A stretch of DNA of 64,000 nt. Source: Bremia lactucae. Taxonomy: Eukaryota > Oomycota > Peronosporomycetes > Peronosporales > Peronosporaceae. This document shows, in pieces, positions 21,231 through 33,162 of this stretch. A program made the translations under genes and the position numbers. Numbering within the stretch: position 1 is the stretch's first letter; every line of letters starts with the position of its first letter. The stretch is taken from positions 4,134,387 to 4,198,386 of the forward strand of contig NC_090614.1 of NCBI RefSeq assembly GCF_004359215.1, given 5' to 3'. The notes under the pieces are model-generated. The model saw only the letters and a list, made by a program, of their open reading frames with translations, made no database searches and was not told where the DNA came from.

Positions 21231-21600
21231 TTAAAAAGCATATTCCCTTAGGATCGTCATTGGAGGGCTCTCATCAGTTACGAGATGCTTCAAGGAATTG
21301 AGAACCTCCAATCGTTTTACGAGCGTGGAAAGCGCTAGTTCTCCGATGGACCTTTTCGCCGAGAAGGATGGGTATCGTTGAACTGCAAGACGAGACCCGG
21401 AACGTCCAACATCAGTTGAGAACGAGGTTCTCAAAATATAATGCGAGGATGGATACCCTCGCCAACGAACAAAACAACTCGTTAGAATCCCCTTTGCCGC
21501 ACAATTGTTCAAGAAACTTTCAAAAATAAAGCGCTTTTCACCACCTCAATCCATCAATGGATGTGGAGGGGAGTAAAGATCGGGTTCGCCTCGTTTGTCG
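21231..21600 (-). pseudogene. Gypsy C chromodomain fragment
   Basis: The minus-strand frame contains FVRWRGYPSSHYILRT, the second half of a chromodomain as found at the C-terminus of chromovirus integrases. The upstream part reads with stops. Its downstream DNA is homologous to 28801-28950 of the plus-strand Gypsy, which fixes the family relationship. Confidence 0.65.
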
Positions 21601-23174
21601 AATGAGGAGATTTGCTCTCTCGTACCATTCCAGCCTCGTGCTTAGCACGGAAGAAATCTCAATGACGTCACACTGCTCCCTTGGTAAAGGCCATTGTCTT
21701 GTGACACAGTATTTGGTTCCCGGAACTAAGTCAATTTCATGACGAACACCTCTATCCGGATGTAAAACAGATGGTGGATTATTTCATACCACATCTTGGA
21801 ATTCATTAGATAAGGAATAAAAGGGATCCGTACGATCTTTAAGGATCGATGACCCATTTCGCGCACTAAGTGCAGCTTTTGTGTCATCCAGGACAGCTTC
21901 GTCGAGAAGGACGATGAGTTTAACTCAATAATAGGTCGAATGACCACCATTTCAGATAAGTCACCAGCTTTTAAGGCTCGACCGCACTCATCAATAGACA
22001 TTTCGTCTAGCTCTAAAAGAGCACGTAACGAGGGGATTGCCGCAAGGCTAACTCCCCCCTCCATGTTACCGGTTACGCCATTTACAAGCGTATGTACTTG
22101 CTCACTCTTATCACTTTGTGAGGGTATACACGCTTTCGTGTCCACCCTGTCTTGGAGCGGAGACAAACGCCTCTTAGAGGCCGGGACATTCGCGTCCCCG
22201 GGTTTTCCAGTCTGTATTGGTTCTATACAAGACATGGTGTCTAATTTGACATCCGACAAGGAGTTAGGTAACTCAACTTCCTTATCCAGCGAACGTTTAC
22301 GCGTCGCTTCACGTGCATCAGGAGGGTTTGACCCAAACGCCCTGGCGAACTGCCAATAGTGTCACTATTGACACTCAGTATGGTTCCACCTCGGCCGACC
22401 ACACTCGGTGGACTTAGACGTGTCACTCCACGTATTTCAAGGATATTGCACCCATTAGGTTCTGGCGAACCGCCAACAGTGTCACTACTGACACTCAGTA
22501 TGATGCCACCTCGGCTGACCATACTAGGTGGACTTAGACGTGCCACTCCACGTATCTCAGGGATATTGCACCCTTGATGATTCGGCCTTAGGGCAACAAT
22601 GCTTTCAGCATTTAATGAATCGTTATTATAACGAGTGTCACTCGACGGAGTACGTGCCGTTCCACTTACTTCTGCTGAGTCGGGCTCAGAATTAATGTTT
22701 TTAACATTAGAGTTTATTAACTCAGACATGCCAATGTCACCCCAAAACACTGACAGACTCATTCAATGATCCGCGCCAAAAGCGCTTTTGTAGCCTAGCA
22801 AATGTGGGTTCATGACTCTCAAAAACTTTGCTAGGAACATTGCGCGTGGCGCCTAAGGCCTTAGACCTCCAATCGATCCATGACTCATGGTGTTCTAACC
22901 AGTCCATACCAAGGATGAGATCATATCTCGAATCCAAATCAAGGACGAGACAGCGTCCCATACTGTCAAAGTCCAGAAACATTATACCTAAGTTCAATGG
23001 AAATTTGGGAACAGTGACATGAGTCCCAGTCCCAGTCGCTAAGTGAACAGTGATTGTATCACCTTCATGCGCTTTAAGCGCCTCAACGCATTGTTGGCAT
23101 CCTTGAAGGGGAAGGCGTCGAGCATATTTGCAAGACGCTCCTGAGTCAATTTTAAATTGACCATGGCTTATCAA
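21600..23174 (-). pseudogene. Gypsy C protease and start of pol (copy 2)
   Basis: From 23174 the frame gives the same protease core as copy 1 (DSGAS; ILGMDWL), then shifts frame near 22740, where copy 2 has accccaa in place of ctaa (a 4-bp insertion). It continues to 22241 with the two 40-residue repeats. From 22259 to 21726 the linker before RT follows (ALLELDEMSIDECGRALKAG, ELNSSSFSTK). After 21726 it continues in broken frame with text like [16 protein letters not shown], the entry to reverse transcriptase, before the deletion junction at about 21600. Confidence 0.75.
22344..22583 (-). repeat. Two 120-bp direct repeats inside Gypsy C copy 2
   Basis: Units 22344-22463 and 22464-22583 correspond to the duplication at 975-1214 in copy 1, with the same unit length and position in the protease region. 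Confidence 0.9.
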
Positions 23175-23245
23175 AGCTCTTTACAGTCGCTTAAGCGACT
23201 AGCAAGCCAGGCTTGTACTCTCGCCCCGCGCCATTAAGCACCGAG

Positions 23246-23583
23246 CTAATTGGGGCTAGGTTCTGTATATTCTCGCCTCCTAGAGGTTTGACAGAGCCTA
23301 AGTCTTCCCCAGCAGGGCGCCCCGCACCTACTGGGTATCGACGTTTTCCCGCACCGTACCAGATCTCTGGTATAGGTCGGAGCTGGAGCTCTTTCGAGCT
23401 TTACGCGAATTTCGAAGAGGGCAGGCAGGGCGTAAATGTTTCGTGCTTCCGCACATATAACATCTACGGATGGTCTTATGCTGTTCCACAGCTTGAAGAA
23501 CCTCTTCTCCTTCCTCAACGAGGCTTAAATTCATAGGTTCCGCTCTATTAGACGGAACCCATGTGCTCAAGGAGCTTGTTCGG
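23246..23583 (-). pseudogene. Gypsy C gag zinc-knuckle fragment (copy 2)
   Basis: The minus-strand frame holds a complete CCHC zinc knuckle (CYMCGSTKHLRPAC), with histidine where copy 1 has tyrosine. Upstream gag is deleted: the frame runs straight into LTR sequence at about 23585. Confidence 0.75.
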
Positions 23584-23586
23584 TAA

Positions 23587-23976
23587 AAGTCGTACAAGCT
23601 ATTAAAGCTCAAGGAACCCTAGTTAAAGGGATTCAGGGGTTCGTAGAACCAAGTGGCAACCAGTGCCCAAGAAGATATACCTTAGAAAGGCTTCTATCTC
23701 TTGCCGATCAATGCGCAAGCCTTGGGAAGGCACTTAACGCTTTAAGATCAAAAAGGGAACTGCACTTTATTTAATTTTTTATATCTAAAAACCCTAATCT
23801 AGCTAATTTAAAATAGATTTTGGCCGCCATTTTTATATCTGGCGGCGACCACATTTGTTACCCATAATGAATGGGATTTAAGTAACTAACTATTTTAAGA
23901 AATAGATAAAAGGGTATTTTGCCCATAAAGTAAATGTACCACAACAACGGTACTTCAACCGATATGTGCCCCATTA
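23587..23976 (-). repeat. Damaged LTR, family C
   Basis: It matches 3100-3512, missing the end next to gag. The palindrome of the other copy is degraded here (gccgccatttttatatctggcggc). It ends at ccccatta without the final CA. Confidence 0.7.
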
Positions 23977-24179
23977 AAAAGCGTGCAATACATGTAATGC
24001 TTGTATTAACTACAGTCAGCGTGAAACACGCATGCTTTCGGATATAGGCTTCTTTAGAAATGGTTTGATTATGAATTTTATTATTAAACAGCCGAGACGT
24101 CGGGACAACTCAATATATGTTTCCGTAACTTTCTTATCACAGCCGTCCACTAAAAGAAGAGACAGTTAAGAGGAAATAA

Positions 24180-24510
24180 ACAAAGAAGTACAAAATTGAA
24201 ATCTTTATTAACTTTGACTGAAACAATTTCAATAATACCAAAATTGGTATTTTTGATGCTATAGACATTAGCTCTATTGATTGGTTGATATAAGTCTAAA
24301 TCAATCCCGCCAGTCCTTATAAGACACGATTGTGCGGTGTGCAAGGAGGCGCCATACTGAGTTAAAACCAATATAATACGTTCAGTAGTAGATAGAAGAT
24401 CGTAACGTAGGAAACTAAATATTTTAACGCAGTTTAACTTTTCCCTAATTCCAATCCTTTGAATAATTTTTAGTAGCTAAAGACCCTTAGCTACGAGCCA
24501 TGTATAAATT
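24180..24510 (+). repeat. Degenerate LTR-like sequence, family D-related
   Basis: Segments gaagtacaaaattga, ttataagacacgattgtgcgg and tttttagtagctaa occur in the same order as in the family D LTR (15985-16215). The ends are lost. It probably is the old 5' LTR of a neighbouring element. Confidence 0.5.
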
Positions 24511-24966
24511 GGCAGAATCAAGCCGTGACGATGCCTGTCTTGTTTATCAGATGGCCAACTCATGAACGTCGTGGAGCGTCCACAAGCGTGTGGATGTCCT
24601 ACGAGTAAATGCGATGGCCTCACTTGTTGGTCCGTCGTTAGCATAACCGCAGAAGACCTTAGTGTGGATACCCAACAAACTATGGAGCTCGATCCCGACG
24701 GCTGTGCACAAGCACAGGGAGCGTCGAAGGTCCACTACACGATTAAGTTGAGTGGTACGAAACACAAATGCTTGCTTGAAAAGCAACATCCAAGAAATTT
24801 AAAAAAAAACACCAGTCTATGAGAGACAGTGCGAAAGTCCTTGATCGACTAGAGATTCGATCGTAGAGGGTCTCGCTGTGGTTGCGCAACCACAGCTAGA
24901 GGCAGTTGGGGAGGATACTCCCAATATAAATTCTTTGGGAATAAGCCACCGAAAACATGCGGTCAA
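24511..24966. other. Unassigned stretch before the plus-strand Gypsy pol
   Basis: An 86-codon plus-strand frame (24562-24822) overlaps an 80-codon minus-strand frame. Neither has a recognisable motif. By position it should be decayed gag of the Gypsy that follows, but I cannot show this. Confidence 0.35.
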
Positions 24967-27900
24967 ATGTTCCCAGGTACCTTTGGAAATAAGTTCCATA
25001 TAAGATACTATACAATAAGTCTCTTATTAAAAAGTGGATCAAGTGAAGTCGCGTATACGTTTGATCTAGTAGCGCCTCCGAAGTTAACTTCGAAGATGAC
25101 TCAATTGCCAACGCTAGAATCTAAACGGTTCTTGCGTCCTCTGCGTAGTGGCAAAGTCAGGCAGAACTGCGTTCTTGCCACAGATGACAACTACGTGGTC
25201 AATATTCGGTCGGCAATAGTATTTCCTGAGAATGAACGGATTCTCAGTAGCTCATCGATGGATGAAAGTGTCCTCGATGAGAAGACTCGGATTGAACGTC
25301 TTTCGTCCTAATTTGGGGAGTCTATATAGACAAACCCTCTATATAAAGTTTAGATAGAATGTAAGGATGTCTTCTCTGAATCAATACCGTGCGAGTTGCC
25401 TAACGACAAAGGCATCGACACGAAATCGACCTAAGCCCAGATTCGAAAATACTGTGTCATGAAGCAAGGGCCATTGCCTCGTGATCATAGCGATCAACAA
25501 ATTCTTTGCCAAACGCTCAGCAGCAGGCCATGTGAGAGAGTCAATCTCCCTACATAGCTCTTCAGCCTTCTATGTGCGTAAAGCAACAGGAGGATGACGG
25601 ATTGTGCATGCAAAAAATAAGATGAATGCTGCAGCTATACCGGCTCAAACGCCGATACCAGGAAAAGACGTAATCATTGATGGTATGTCAAAGAGTACTA
25701 TCTTTTCGTCAAGGATGGATTCTATCCAATCCTTATGCGTGAACAAGATATTCCGTTCAAAGCAGTAGGCAATCCCAGCGGTATGCTATGGGAGTGGCTA
25801 GTCATGCCAGAGGGACTTTGTATTGCTCCTGCGACATTAAGTAGATGCGTAATCAACCTGTTAAGATCAGTGCGGGATTTCACACCGAGCTATTTGATGA
25901 CGTCTTCGGTCATAGCAGAGCCATGAACGAAAAGTCGGATGTTGAAGTTTATCGTACCCACGTCCGAAAGGTTCTTACGCTTATGCGTAAGCGCAATTTG
26001 TATGCAAATCTGTTGGGTGCATCGTGGGAAAACACGGTGATCGCCCGGATCCAGAAAAGATCAAGGCGATCACCGATTGGTTTAGGCCAGTCGATGTAAA
26101 GGGACTAAAAAAGTTCCTCGGTTTAGCGGCATACTTGCACAAGTACTCACACAATTATGCCGAAATGACATTAGATCTTTCTTCTTTGTTGATAAGAAAT
26201 GTAAAGTGGTGATGGAACGCTGATTGTCAGCGTTCCTTCGAGGGTGAAAGAAAAAGCTTGATGCAATCGCCAATCCTGGCGATTACTGATCAGACCGACC
26301 TTTTCGCCAGCGATTTTGCAATCGGCTGTGCATTAATGCAATATGACACAGACGGCGCAGAGCGCGTCGCGTGTTTTCTATCGCGTCAGCTTTAACTACC
26401 TCGCAACTGTCCTGTGCATAACAAGGAACTCCTTGCCATTTAATATGCACTGGCTAAGCTTAGAATCTATCTCTTGGGAGATAGAACTTTCATTTATACG
26501 AACCATGCGTGTCTACGCAAGAATATAAACAGCCCACACATCTCGCAAAGAATGGCGAGACGAATGTTTTTCTTCGCGGAGAACAACTCTCCTCAGAATG
26601 TTAATCAGGACGACTTTATATCATCGCTGATGCTTTCTCGCGCCGGCCCGATATTGAGGCGGATGCGCAAAATAACAGTGAGAATAAGCCCAATATTGCA
26701 ACTATCAACAGTGAGCATAAACCCACTATTGCAGAAATAAGTTTTCCGTCGTCAACATTTCTTGACGACGTTACAAGAGCCTATAAGGAAGGTATGGCTC
26801 ATTAGGGTTGATGGCATACCTTAAAAACCATCACAACAATTCTTAAATTGTATTTACCAAAATTGTATCGATCCGTAGAGGATCCATACACAACACGCAA
26901 AGATTTACTGTATTACACATACATTGCTGGTGACTCACCTCGTTTCGTCATCCCTAACCATAATAGTTTGCGTTTACGCATAATATATGAGTGCCACAAT
27001 GCACCAATAAGTGAGCATTGTGGACGTGAGAAGACCTATCTCACGATGAGCCGAGACTTCTACTGGCCACGCCGGCATGAATTCGTCCGCAATTACATAC
27101 GTGCTTGCAAAAATGTTTAACGGGAAAATCCTAGTGCTTTATCCCAAGCTCCGTTACAACCTCTGCCTGTTCTGGCAGAGTGTTGGCAGCCTGTATCCAT
27201 GGATTTCGACTTCGGGTTTCCCGATGACGAACATAATAATAATAATATTCTTGTTTTTGTTGATTCTTACACAAAATGGTACATCTTGCTGCAGTACCGG
27301 AGTCGATCACAGCCAAAGGCTGTGCTCGTGTCATTATCGACACGATATTTCGACTCCATGGGTTACCCCGTGAACTGGTCTCAGATCGAGACCCCATTTT
27401 GCGGCGTTTTGGCAATCTGTGTCTAAATCTCTTGGAAGATATATTTAGAATGTCAACTTCTGAGCATCCTGAAATAGATGGTCTGACAGAACGTGCAAAT
27501 AGTATCCTCGAAGAGATATTTCGCGGATACGTCCTTTCTTTTGGAAGTTGGAGCGAGCTCTAACCGATGATAAAATTTGCCATCTTCAATTCAGTGCATG
27601 CTTCTACACAGCATACAACTGCTTGCGCCATTCATGTATACTCGACTCGTTTCCGAGGAGGGAGGGGGGGGGCGCGTGAGAAAAGAACTTACTGATTCTT
27701 GCTCATCACGCATTGGCCCTACGGTCAATGCGAAGGATATATTGTTGATTTAATCACCATTGAAGTTGACAACTATTTCTGGCTTACACCACGATGCTGA
27801 AAGACTCAGCATCGAAAACAATACTATTAATGAGAACGATAATACTCTTAATAATGAAGACTGGTTTGCACTGAAAACAAAAGTAAAACCGAGACAACAG

Positions 27901-28825
27901 GTGTTTTGCTGCTGGCTGGAGAACCAGTGGTCCGTTTTTTTGCAGAATTCATCGCGGTGGACCGACAGAAACGAAACTCTGGCGAAAATAGAAGAGCAGA
28001 TATACTTTCATTTAGACTTAATGACCTAGTCCTACTGTCTACGGTAACCACGTAGTGACGAATGTAGGCAGTACTAAATTACTGCCCAGGTATATCGGCT
28101 CGTTTCCTGTATTACATAGCCAAGGCAATGCGTACGCGGTCGAGCTGCCTCGTAGGATGCGTACGCATCCTACATATTATGTCGGGCATCTCCGCCCGTA
28201 CCATCCGTACGAAACATCTTTCGGTTCCAAATTAAATCAGCACGGTCTCGGATATCTTCCAAAGCCTGATGGTCGCAAGCTAAAGCCTGATGGTCTCGGG
28301 TCAAAGTCAGGGTCTCATGAACCAGACGATCCACTCTTTCCTCTAAGGAAGAGATCTTTTGACGAGCTGTCACCAGCTCGTTTTGAACGAACTGATGTGA
28401 CATTTCATTCGCAAGTTGATCAACCGCAACTTCAGCACAGTTTTGCAATAAATCGCGGTAAATACGGTCGACCGTCGTCACTAAGTCGCGACGACGGGAT
28501 CGCTCGTGATCAATGTCCTCTCTTAAACGATGGAGGCCATTAGCCAAATCACGATGCTGACTAGAGTTCGGCGAAAGAGGCGGACCCGTAATTTCCTACC
28601 ATTTCACATCCATTGACGGATTCGAGTGGTAAGAAACGTTTTTTTGTGGAACACCTCTCGAACCACCATGAGGTAAAGGGGGTTCGAACGAGTTATCGTG
28701 CTCGTTGGCGAGAGTATCCACCCTCGCATGATAGTTGGGAGCCTCGTTCCCAACTGATGATGGACGTTCCGGGTCTCGTACGACAGCACGACGAGACCCA
28801 TCCTCTTCGACAGAGGGTCCATTAA
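24967..28825 (+). pseudogene. Gypsy chromovirus pol (plus strand), decayed
   Basis: Domains are in normal order with several frame changes. They start with the linker before RT (to 25311) and the RT entry near 25360-25500. An RT core follows, with GMLWEWLVMPEGL (25780 on). The catalytic YFDD motif is broken by a 1-nt frameshift at about 25891-25896. RT thumb and RNase H come next (FLGLAAYLHKYSHNYAEM, 26120 on; DFAIGCALMQYDTDGAE, 26310 on). The integrase zinc region (GREKTYLTMSRDFYWPR, about 27030) and core (GLPRELVSDRDPILRR, 27360 on; HPEIDGLTERANSILEE) follow, then the integrase C-terminal part (RTHPTYYVGHLRPYHPY, 28150 on). A chromodomain closes the frame (28613-28825, ARWREYPPSHDSWEPRSQL). 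Its downstream DNA matches that of Gypsy C copy 2, so it belongs to or near family C. Non-functional. Confidence 0.88.
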
Positions 28826-30062
28826 AGAACGAGCGCTTCCCGCGCTCGTAAAGGGGGATCGAAGGTCCTCAATTTCTTCGCGCATCTCACAAGAGATGAA
28901 TGTCTTCCAATGAGGGTCTTCAAGGGAGTATACATCCTTTGGGGCATGCTTGCACCCTTAAAAAAGCATGGGCATGAGTCTCCCCACGAGAGGCAAGGCA
29001 ATTCTGCTACTCTAGACAAACGGTGCAGCTTGTAGCGTGAGCCGACTATGGTCCATGTTTCGAACTGGTCACGAAAAGCACCCAGTTTGTCAAGCCAGGC
29101 CTTGCGGCCTATGCTTTCCACATTGTGTAAAAATGAAACGCAAGCTTGGAACAAAGGAGTGACATCCTTTGCCCGCTTACATGTGTACCATGATGTCGGA
29201 GAAAAAGCATCGATGAAGAATTCCGTTCCGCCCTCACCAGACTTGTGAAACCTGGATGAGTCAAATAACGGAATTTGTCATCGATCGTTGGTCATACCAG
29301 ACCAACGAGTTAAGTTGCCCCACTGTCAAGGTCTTGAGTTCGCCCCCAGGGCCACGTCCGCAAAAGCTACGAGTTCTAATGTGACAACCAAAGATGTGAT
29401 GACGAAGTTGTTTTGCGCCTCGTTAGACCTTTTTGGTGCGGAGTCATCTTCTGTTGACTCCATGGACGATGATGATTCTGGTGATGCCAATATGCATTAC
29501 CAGGAAAGAAGTGATCGTAAAGGTCACTTCGGCAAGCATACTGCTCGTGGTGCTAGTATGCATCAGGGACGGAGTTATTCTAAAGGTCACTCTGAGAGTA
29601 ATGCTAGCGTTAACGTTAACAATGACTAACGGGAGAAGGACCGCAACGCTTTGCGGTTCGTTCCCGAAATGAAGCCCTGGTTACCCTCTAAACACCTGAG
29701 TCGGGCGATGGCGCCGACTCTTTCCAGTCACTTACAATGGGAGTAGCAGGTGGCTTGGACCAGGCACCTCCAATTGGAGTAGGAGGTGATGCACTCCCCA
29801 GGGTAGACGCATTAGCGTCTACCGAAACATTTGCATCACTAGCAACTACATTCCTGAGCCAAAACTCATGCATCGAACCTTAAACATGGTGGATCGATGC
29901 ATGCGTTCAGCATTACCATCGCTGCCCTGGTTCGCGACCTAACTCACTTGGAGTGCGACTCTCGTTTTGTTTTCACAGAAAGTCTACATTGACATATTCT
30001 CCTTCACCGTCAGTGCCGAGGACGCATCTCAAAGTGAACGAGAAAATCATTTAATTTTTGGC
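28826..30062. other. Gypsy 3' flank and unassigned sequence
   Basis: The first ~130 bp are the 3' untranslated part of the Gypsy (shared with 21231-21400). A plus-strand frame at 29288-29629 is acidic, then rich in His, Ser and Gly, and a minus-strand frame at 28822-29154 is 110 codons. Neither is recognised. I could not find the 3' LTR of the preceding element here. Confidence 0.35.
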
Positions 30063-31440
30063 ATTTTTTTTTTCGTCTTTCACGCAAACATAGGCATGCA
30101 ATTCGTCTTATGGCCCACGAAATTTACCAAGTAGCGGTTACCGTTGCGATCCAGCGGCGAGACCGAGCCATTCATATCGCTACAAATGACTCTGCCTTTG
30201 CGAACAATCGGTGAATTTTGTCTTGAATCATGTTGTGGCTGGGGTGAATTGGTATTTTTCTTTCTGCGCAGATTCGACACTTTACGCGTGTGTAATCCGA
30301 TATTTCTGTCCTAAACCGGAATGCAAGCCATATATTGGAACCAAGTACGCAGAAGTGTTCGATTGACCCTTCTTGTACTTCTGGTTCTTCCGATTCGCTA
30401 ATGACCGCACTCATTGCATTGTCATAGAACGCGTTGACTGAAACTCGGGAGGGGCAGAGATCTGCAACAAGAACGCTTGATTCCAAACGCATCTGAAAAT
30501 CAACTTGCGACTCTTTGAAATTACCATCGCTCCATAACGCGTTTCAATTCGGAATACTCGCTGAGCCAAAACCCCAGAAGAAATTAATTCTGTGACAAAG
30601 AGGCGCGAAATACGCGTCGCTCAATGTGAGCACAGTTTAATTTCCTTCAGCATTACCGAAAAGAGTTATGGTGGCCCTTTTAGTTGCTAGAAGTCGTTCG
30701 CCATCGGTAGGAGTAGCCAGTTGCTTTCCTGAAGATATCTGGCATTCTCCAACATCAAGACGTCCCGGACCAGGTGTCTGCCTGTTTGCTTCGCTGTCCA
30801 CGATTCATTGATCGGCTTTTACAGTGTTACTGTGCATTGCAAGCGCCAAAACATTTCTTTCGCCGTTGCCACTATTAAATCTGCGCTTCTTAGACCACAC
30901 TTCGTGGCTTTGTGACCGGTTAAACCACACGTGAATCTTTGCAAGTATCTTGAACTTAATTAAAAATCCACTGGAATAGTTATTGATCGGCATGTCTTCA
31001 TCTTTATACTCTTGCGCCCATTCCACAAGTTCCTGTGCGTGGTGCAGAAAGCCAGTACGGTTCGGCATACCGTCCCATTATCGCAACTTTCACGGGTGGC
31101 GCTGCGTACTTCATGACGCTTTCGCGCACTCGTTCTCACTGGCTTCACTTGCGTGCATCAACGATGTGAGGTACAACAGGTGTTCCGTCCACGATTGCGA
31201 GCTGTCCTTCTTTACCCCGTACAGGCGAACAACTTGGTGGTGGTATATGTTTTCTTTAGGAGCAAGCCATATTTGCGAGTAAGTACGCGATGCTCTGACT
31301 CCGTATCCACCATCTGGATAGTACTGCAGCGCTCGCCCATCCAAGTGCTATTGAAGCTTGTTCGCCTTCACTCGCTCGGTCCACTTGTATCCGCATCCAA
31401 ACTCAGCCATCTCCACAGCTTCAAGAAACAGTAACGTCCA
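30063..31440 (-). pseudogene. Copia-type gag to integrase start, decayed (minus strand)
   Basis: Going right to left on the minus strand, 31344-31111 resembles the gag-like N-terminus of oomycete Copia elements (SWTEHLLYLTSLMHAS). 31068-30805 contains TGFLHHAQELVEWAQE, a familiar block before the zinc knuckle. 30492-30172 is a degraded protease/pre-integrase part. 30280-30080 contains VICSDMNGSVSPLDRNGNRY, the start of a Copia integrase. The remainder of integrase and RT are absent. Frames change and stops intervene. Confidence 0.65.
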
Positions 31441-31679
31441 CTGCCGAAACCCAATTCTAGCCCTTTGAGGAGTTCCACGCCGTTGAATTGCAAATTATTA
31501 GCTTTGAGTCTCGAGCATTGGGTACACGCTGCTCACCAAGAGCAAACGCGTTGCTAGGACCAACTATGGCGAGGGAGGCGGTGCGGGATGCTGACACGCG
31601 TGAGTGTTGGCATGGTGTGCTACGTGCGCGTGTGCATGAAGCGCTGTTTCAGTCTGTGCCTGTAGCGCGGCTTGCGCGG

Positions 31680-32131
31680 TGTAACGGGGCACCTTTCACT
31701 TGTACCGCTTTAGTACAAGCTAACCTGCTCTGATAAAAGTTTGGTAAAGGTGCTTTCGAATACTTTCGTACAAGACATGCAATGGAAGCTTTTAAAGCTG
31801 CCAAGTGTTGCTTAGCAACAATACGTAAATACTAAGGAATGCTCAGTATATGGAAAAGTAAATGTAGGTAATATACCTATGTCCTACACACTAACACCTC
31901 TTTGTTCTGTATGTAATACATTAACGTACAGTGACTCATTGCTTACCCCTATCCGCGCGTCTAGAAGCGATTGGTGGAGTTAATATAATGACCTAGATTA
32001 CTAAAATGATATAATGGCCTATATCAACCAATAAGCAGAACCGTCACGTTATTAATATAATGTTGCTATGTCTGGTAATATTGACAGCGTGATTATTGCA
32101 GATTATAATATTCAGGGAGTTGCTATTCGCC
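31680..32131 (-). repeat. LTR-like sequence related to family B
   Basis: It begins TGTAACGGGGCAC followed by cttgtaccgctttagtacaa, as in the family B LTR at 32696. A later segment (ataatggcctatatcaaccaata) also has its counterpart there. It is more diverged and is cut off by the family A LTR at 32132. Confidence 0.55.
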
Positions 32132-32662
32132 TGTAGGCGGGCACGTCTTTATGCGGCCACACTCTACTAAAGCACAAACGCTGGCACAGCGAGGAAGCGG
32201 TTTGACCGACTTCTCTCACGCAGTGAAATTGTCGTGGTGGGCGCCTTATCGCCTTTATCTAACACACTAAGTACTTTGATATACGCGACGTCACGGGAGC
32301 GGTATTCCGGCTACTCGTGCGCACTTATTAAGTAGGAAGTAATTTTAGACTGATTTATATTTGATCGTAAAAATATAAATTACTATTTTTAACCAATCCT
32401 AAAATGTCATCTCTGTAGATAAACACTAATATGTATTGCGAGCATATCTTCTTAGATACCTCGCGTAGCGGATGACGCTAGCCGTCATCCCCGCTGATGT
32501 GAATGCCCTCAGGGACATCACATACACAAGGGTGGGTGACAATATGAACCACACCCAAGTGGTAGGTACAATTACATCACTTCAGTCACTGACCATCCCC
32601 TTAAGTACACATAGTGTACTCAACCAGGATTGTGTATCATTAGGGCAACATTAGCCCGTTAC
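32132..32662 (-). repeat. LTR, family A, minus orientation
   Basis: Reverse-complement counterpart of 224-777, from tgtaggcgggcacgtc to agcccgttac. It is followed at 32663 by ctcccccttg, the complement of a polypurine tract. The last two or three LTR bases seem deleted. Sandwiched between two family B type LTRs. Confidence 0.75.
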
Positions 32663-32695
32663 CTCCCCCTTGCAAATTGAACACCATTTGTATGG

Positions 32696-33162
32696 TGTAA
32701 CGGGGCACTGCCGACTTGTACTGCTTTAGTACAAATCAACTTCGCACTGCCTCAATGCGAGTGGTGCCCCACGTCACTTCACGTACACTAGTACGTGCAG
32801 AGGAAGACTCTCTTTAAAATACTTGCTTTAAAAAGGTTAATTAAAAACTGTATTAATATTATTAAGTTCTTCTGGTTTTCTATCTATTTATACTAACTTA
32901 ATTATATACTAATAAAAAAAAAAATTAAAAAAAATAAATAAAAATAAACATTTAAAAAAGGCTTATCTGTCTCTCTCTTTGCGCGCGTCCAGCGCTGACT
33001 GGACCGACGAGCAAGTAAATATAATGGTCTATATCTACCAATGGATAAGCTTTCCGAATTTTACTATTATAGTAATATTCCCCAACTATTGTCTTCTTTT
33101 TCTGATAATATTAATTAACAACCTTTAAGTGTTAATTTCATGTAACGATACAACCCGTCACA
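32696..33162 (-). repeat. LTR, family B, minus orientation
   Basis: Starts TGTAACGGGGCAC and ends AACCCGTCACA. On the minus strand it aligns with the solo LTR at 59264-59713, including the shared tgtatcgttacatgaaattaa block at its start. No matching target duplication was seen at its ends. Confidence 0.75.

Larger units (their letters stand above)
21230..23976 (-). mobile_element. Gypsy element, family C copy 2, internally deleted
   Basis: Read on the minus strand: damaged 5' LTR (23976-23587), gag zinc knuckle, protease with the 120-bp duplication, the linker and first residues of reverse transcriptase, then an abrupt jump to the chromodomain at about 21580. Most of RT, all of RNase H and the integrase core are deleted. 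The region shared with copy 1 is nearly identical. Confidence 0.85.
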
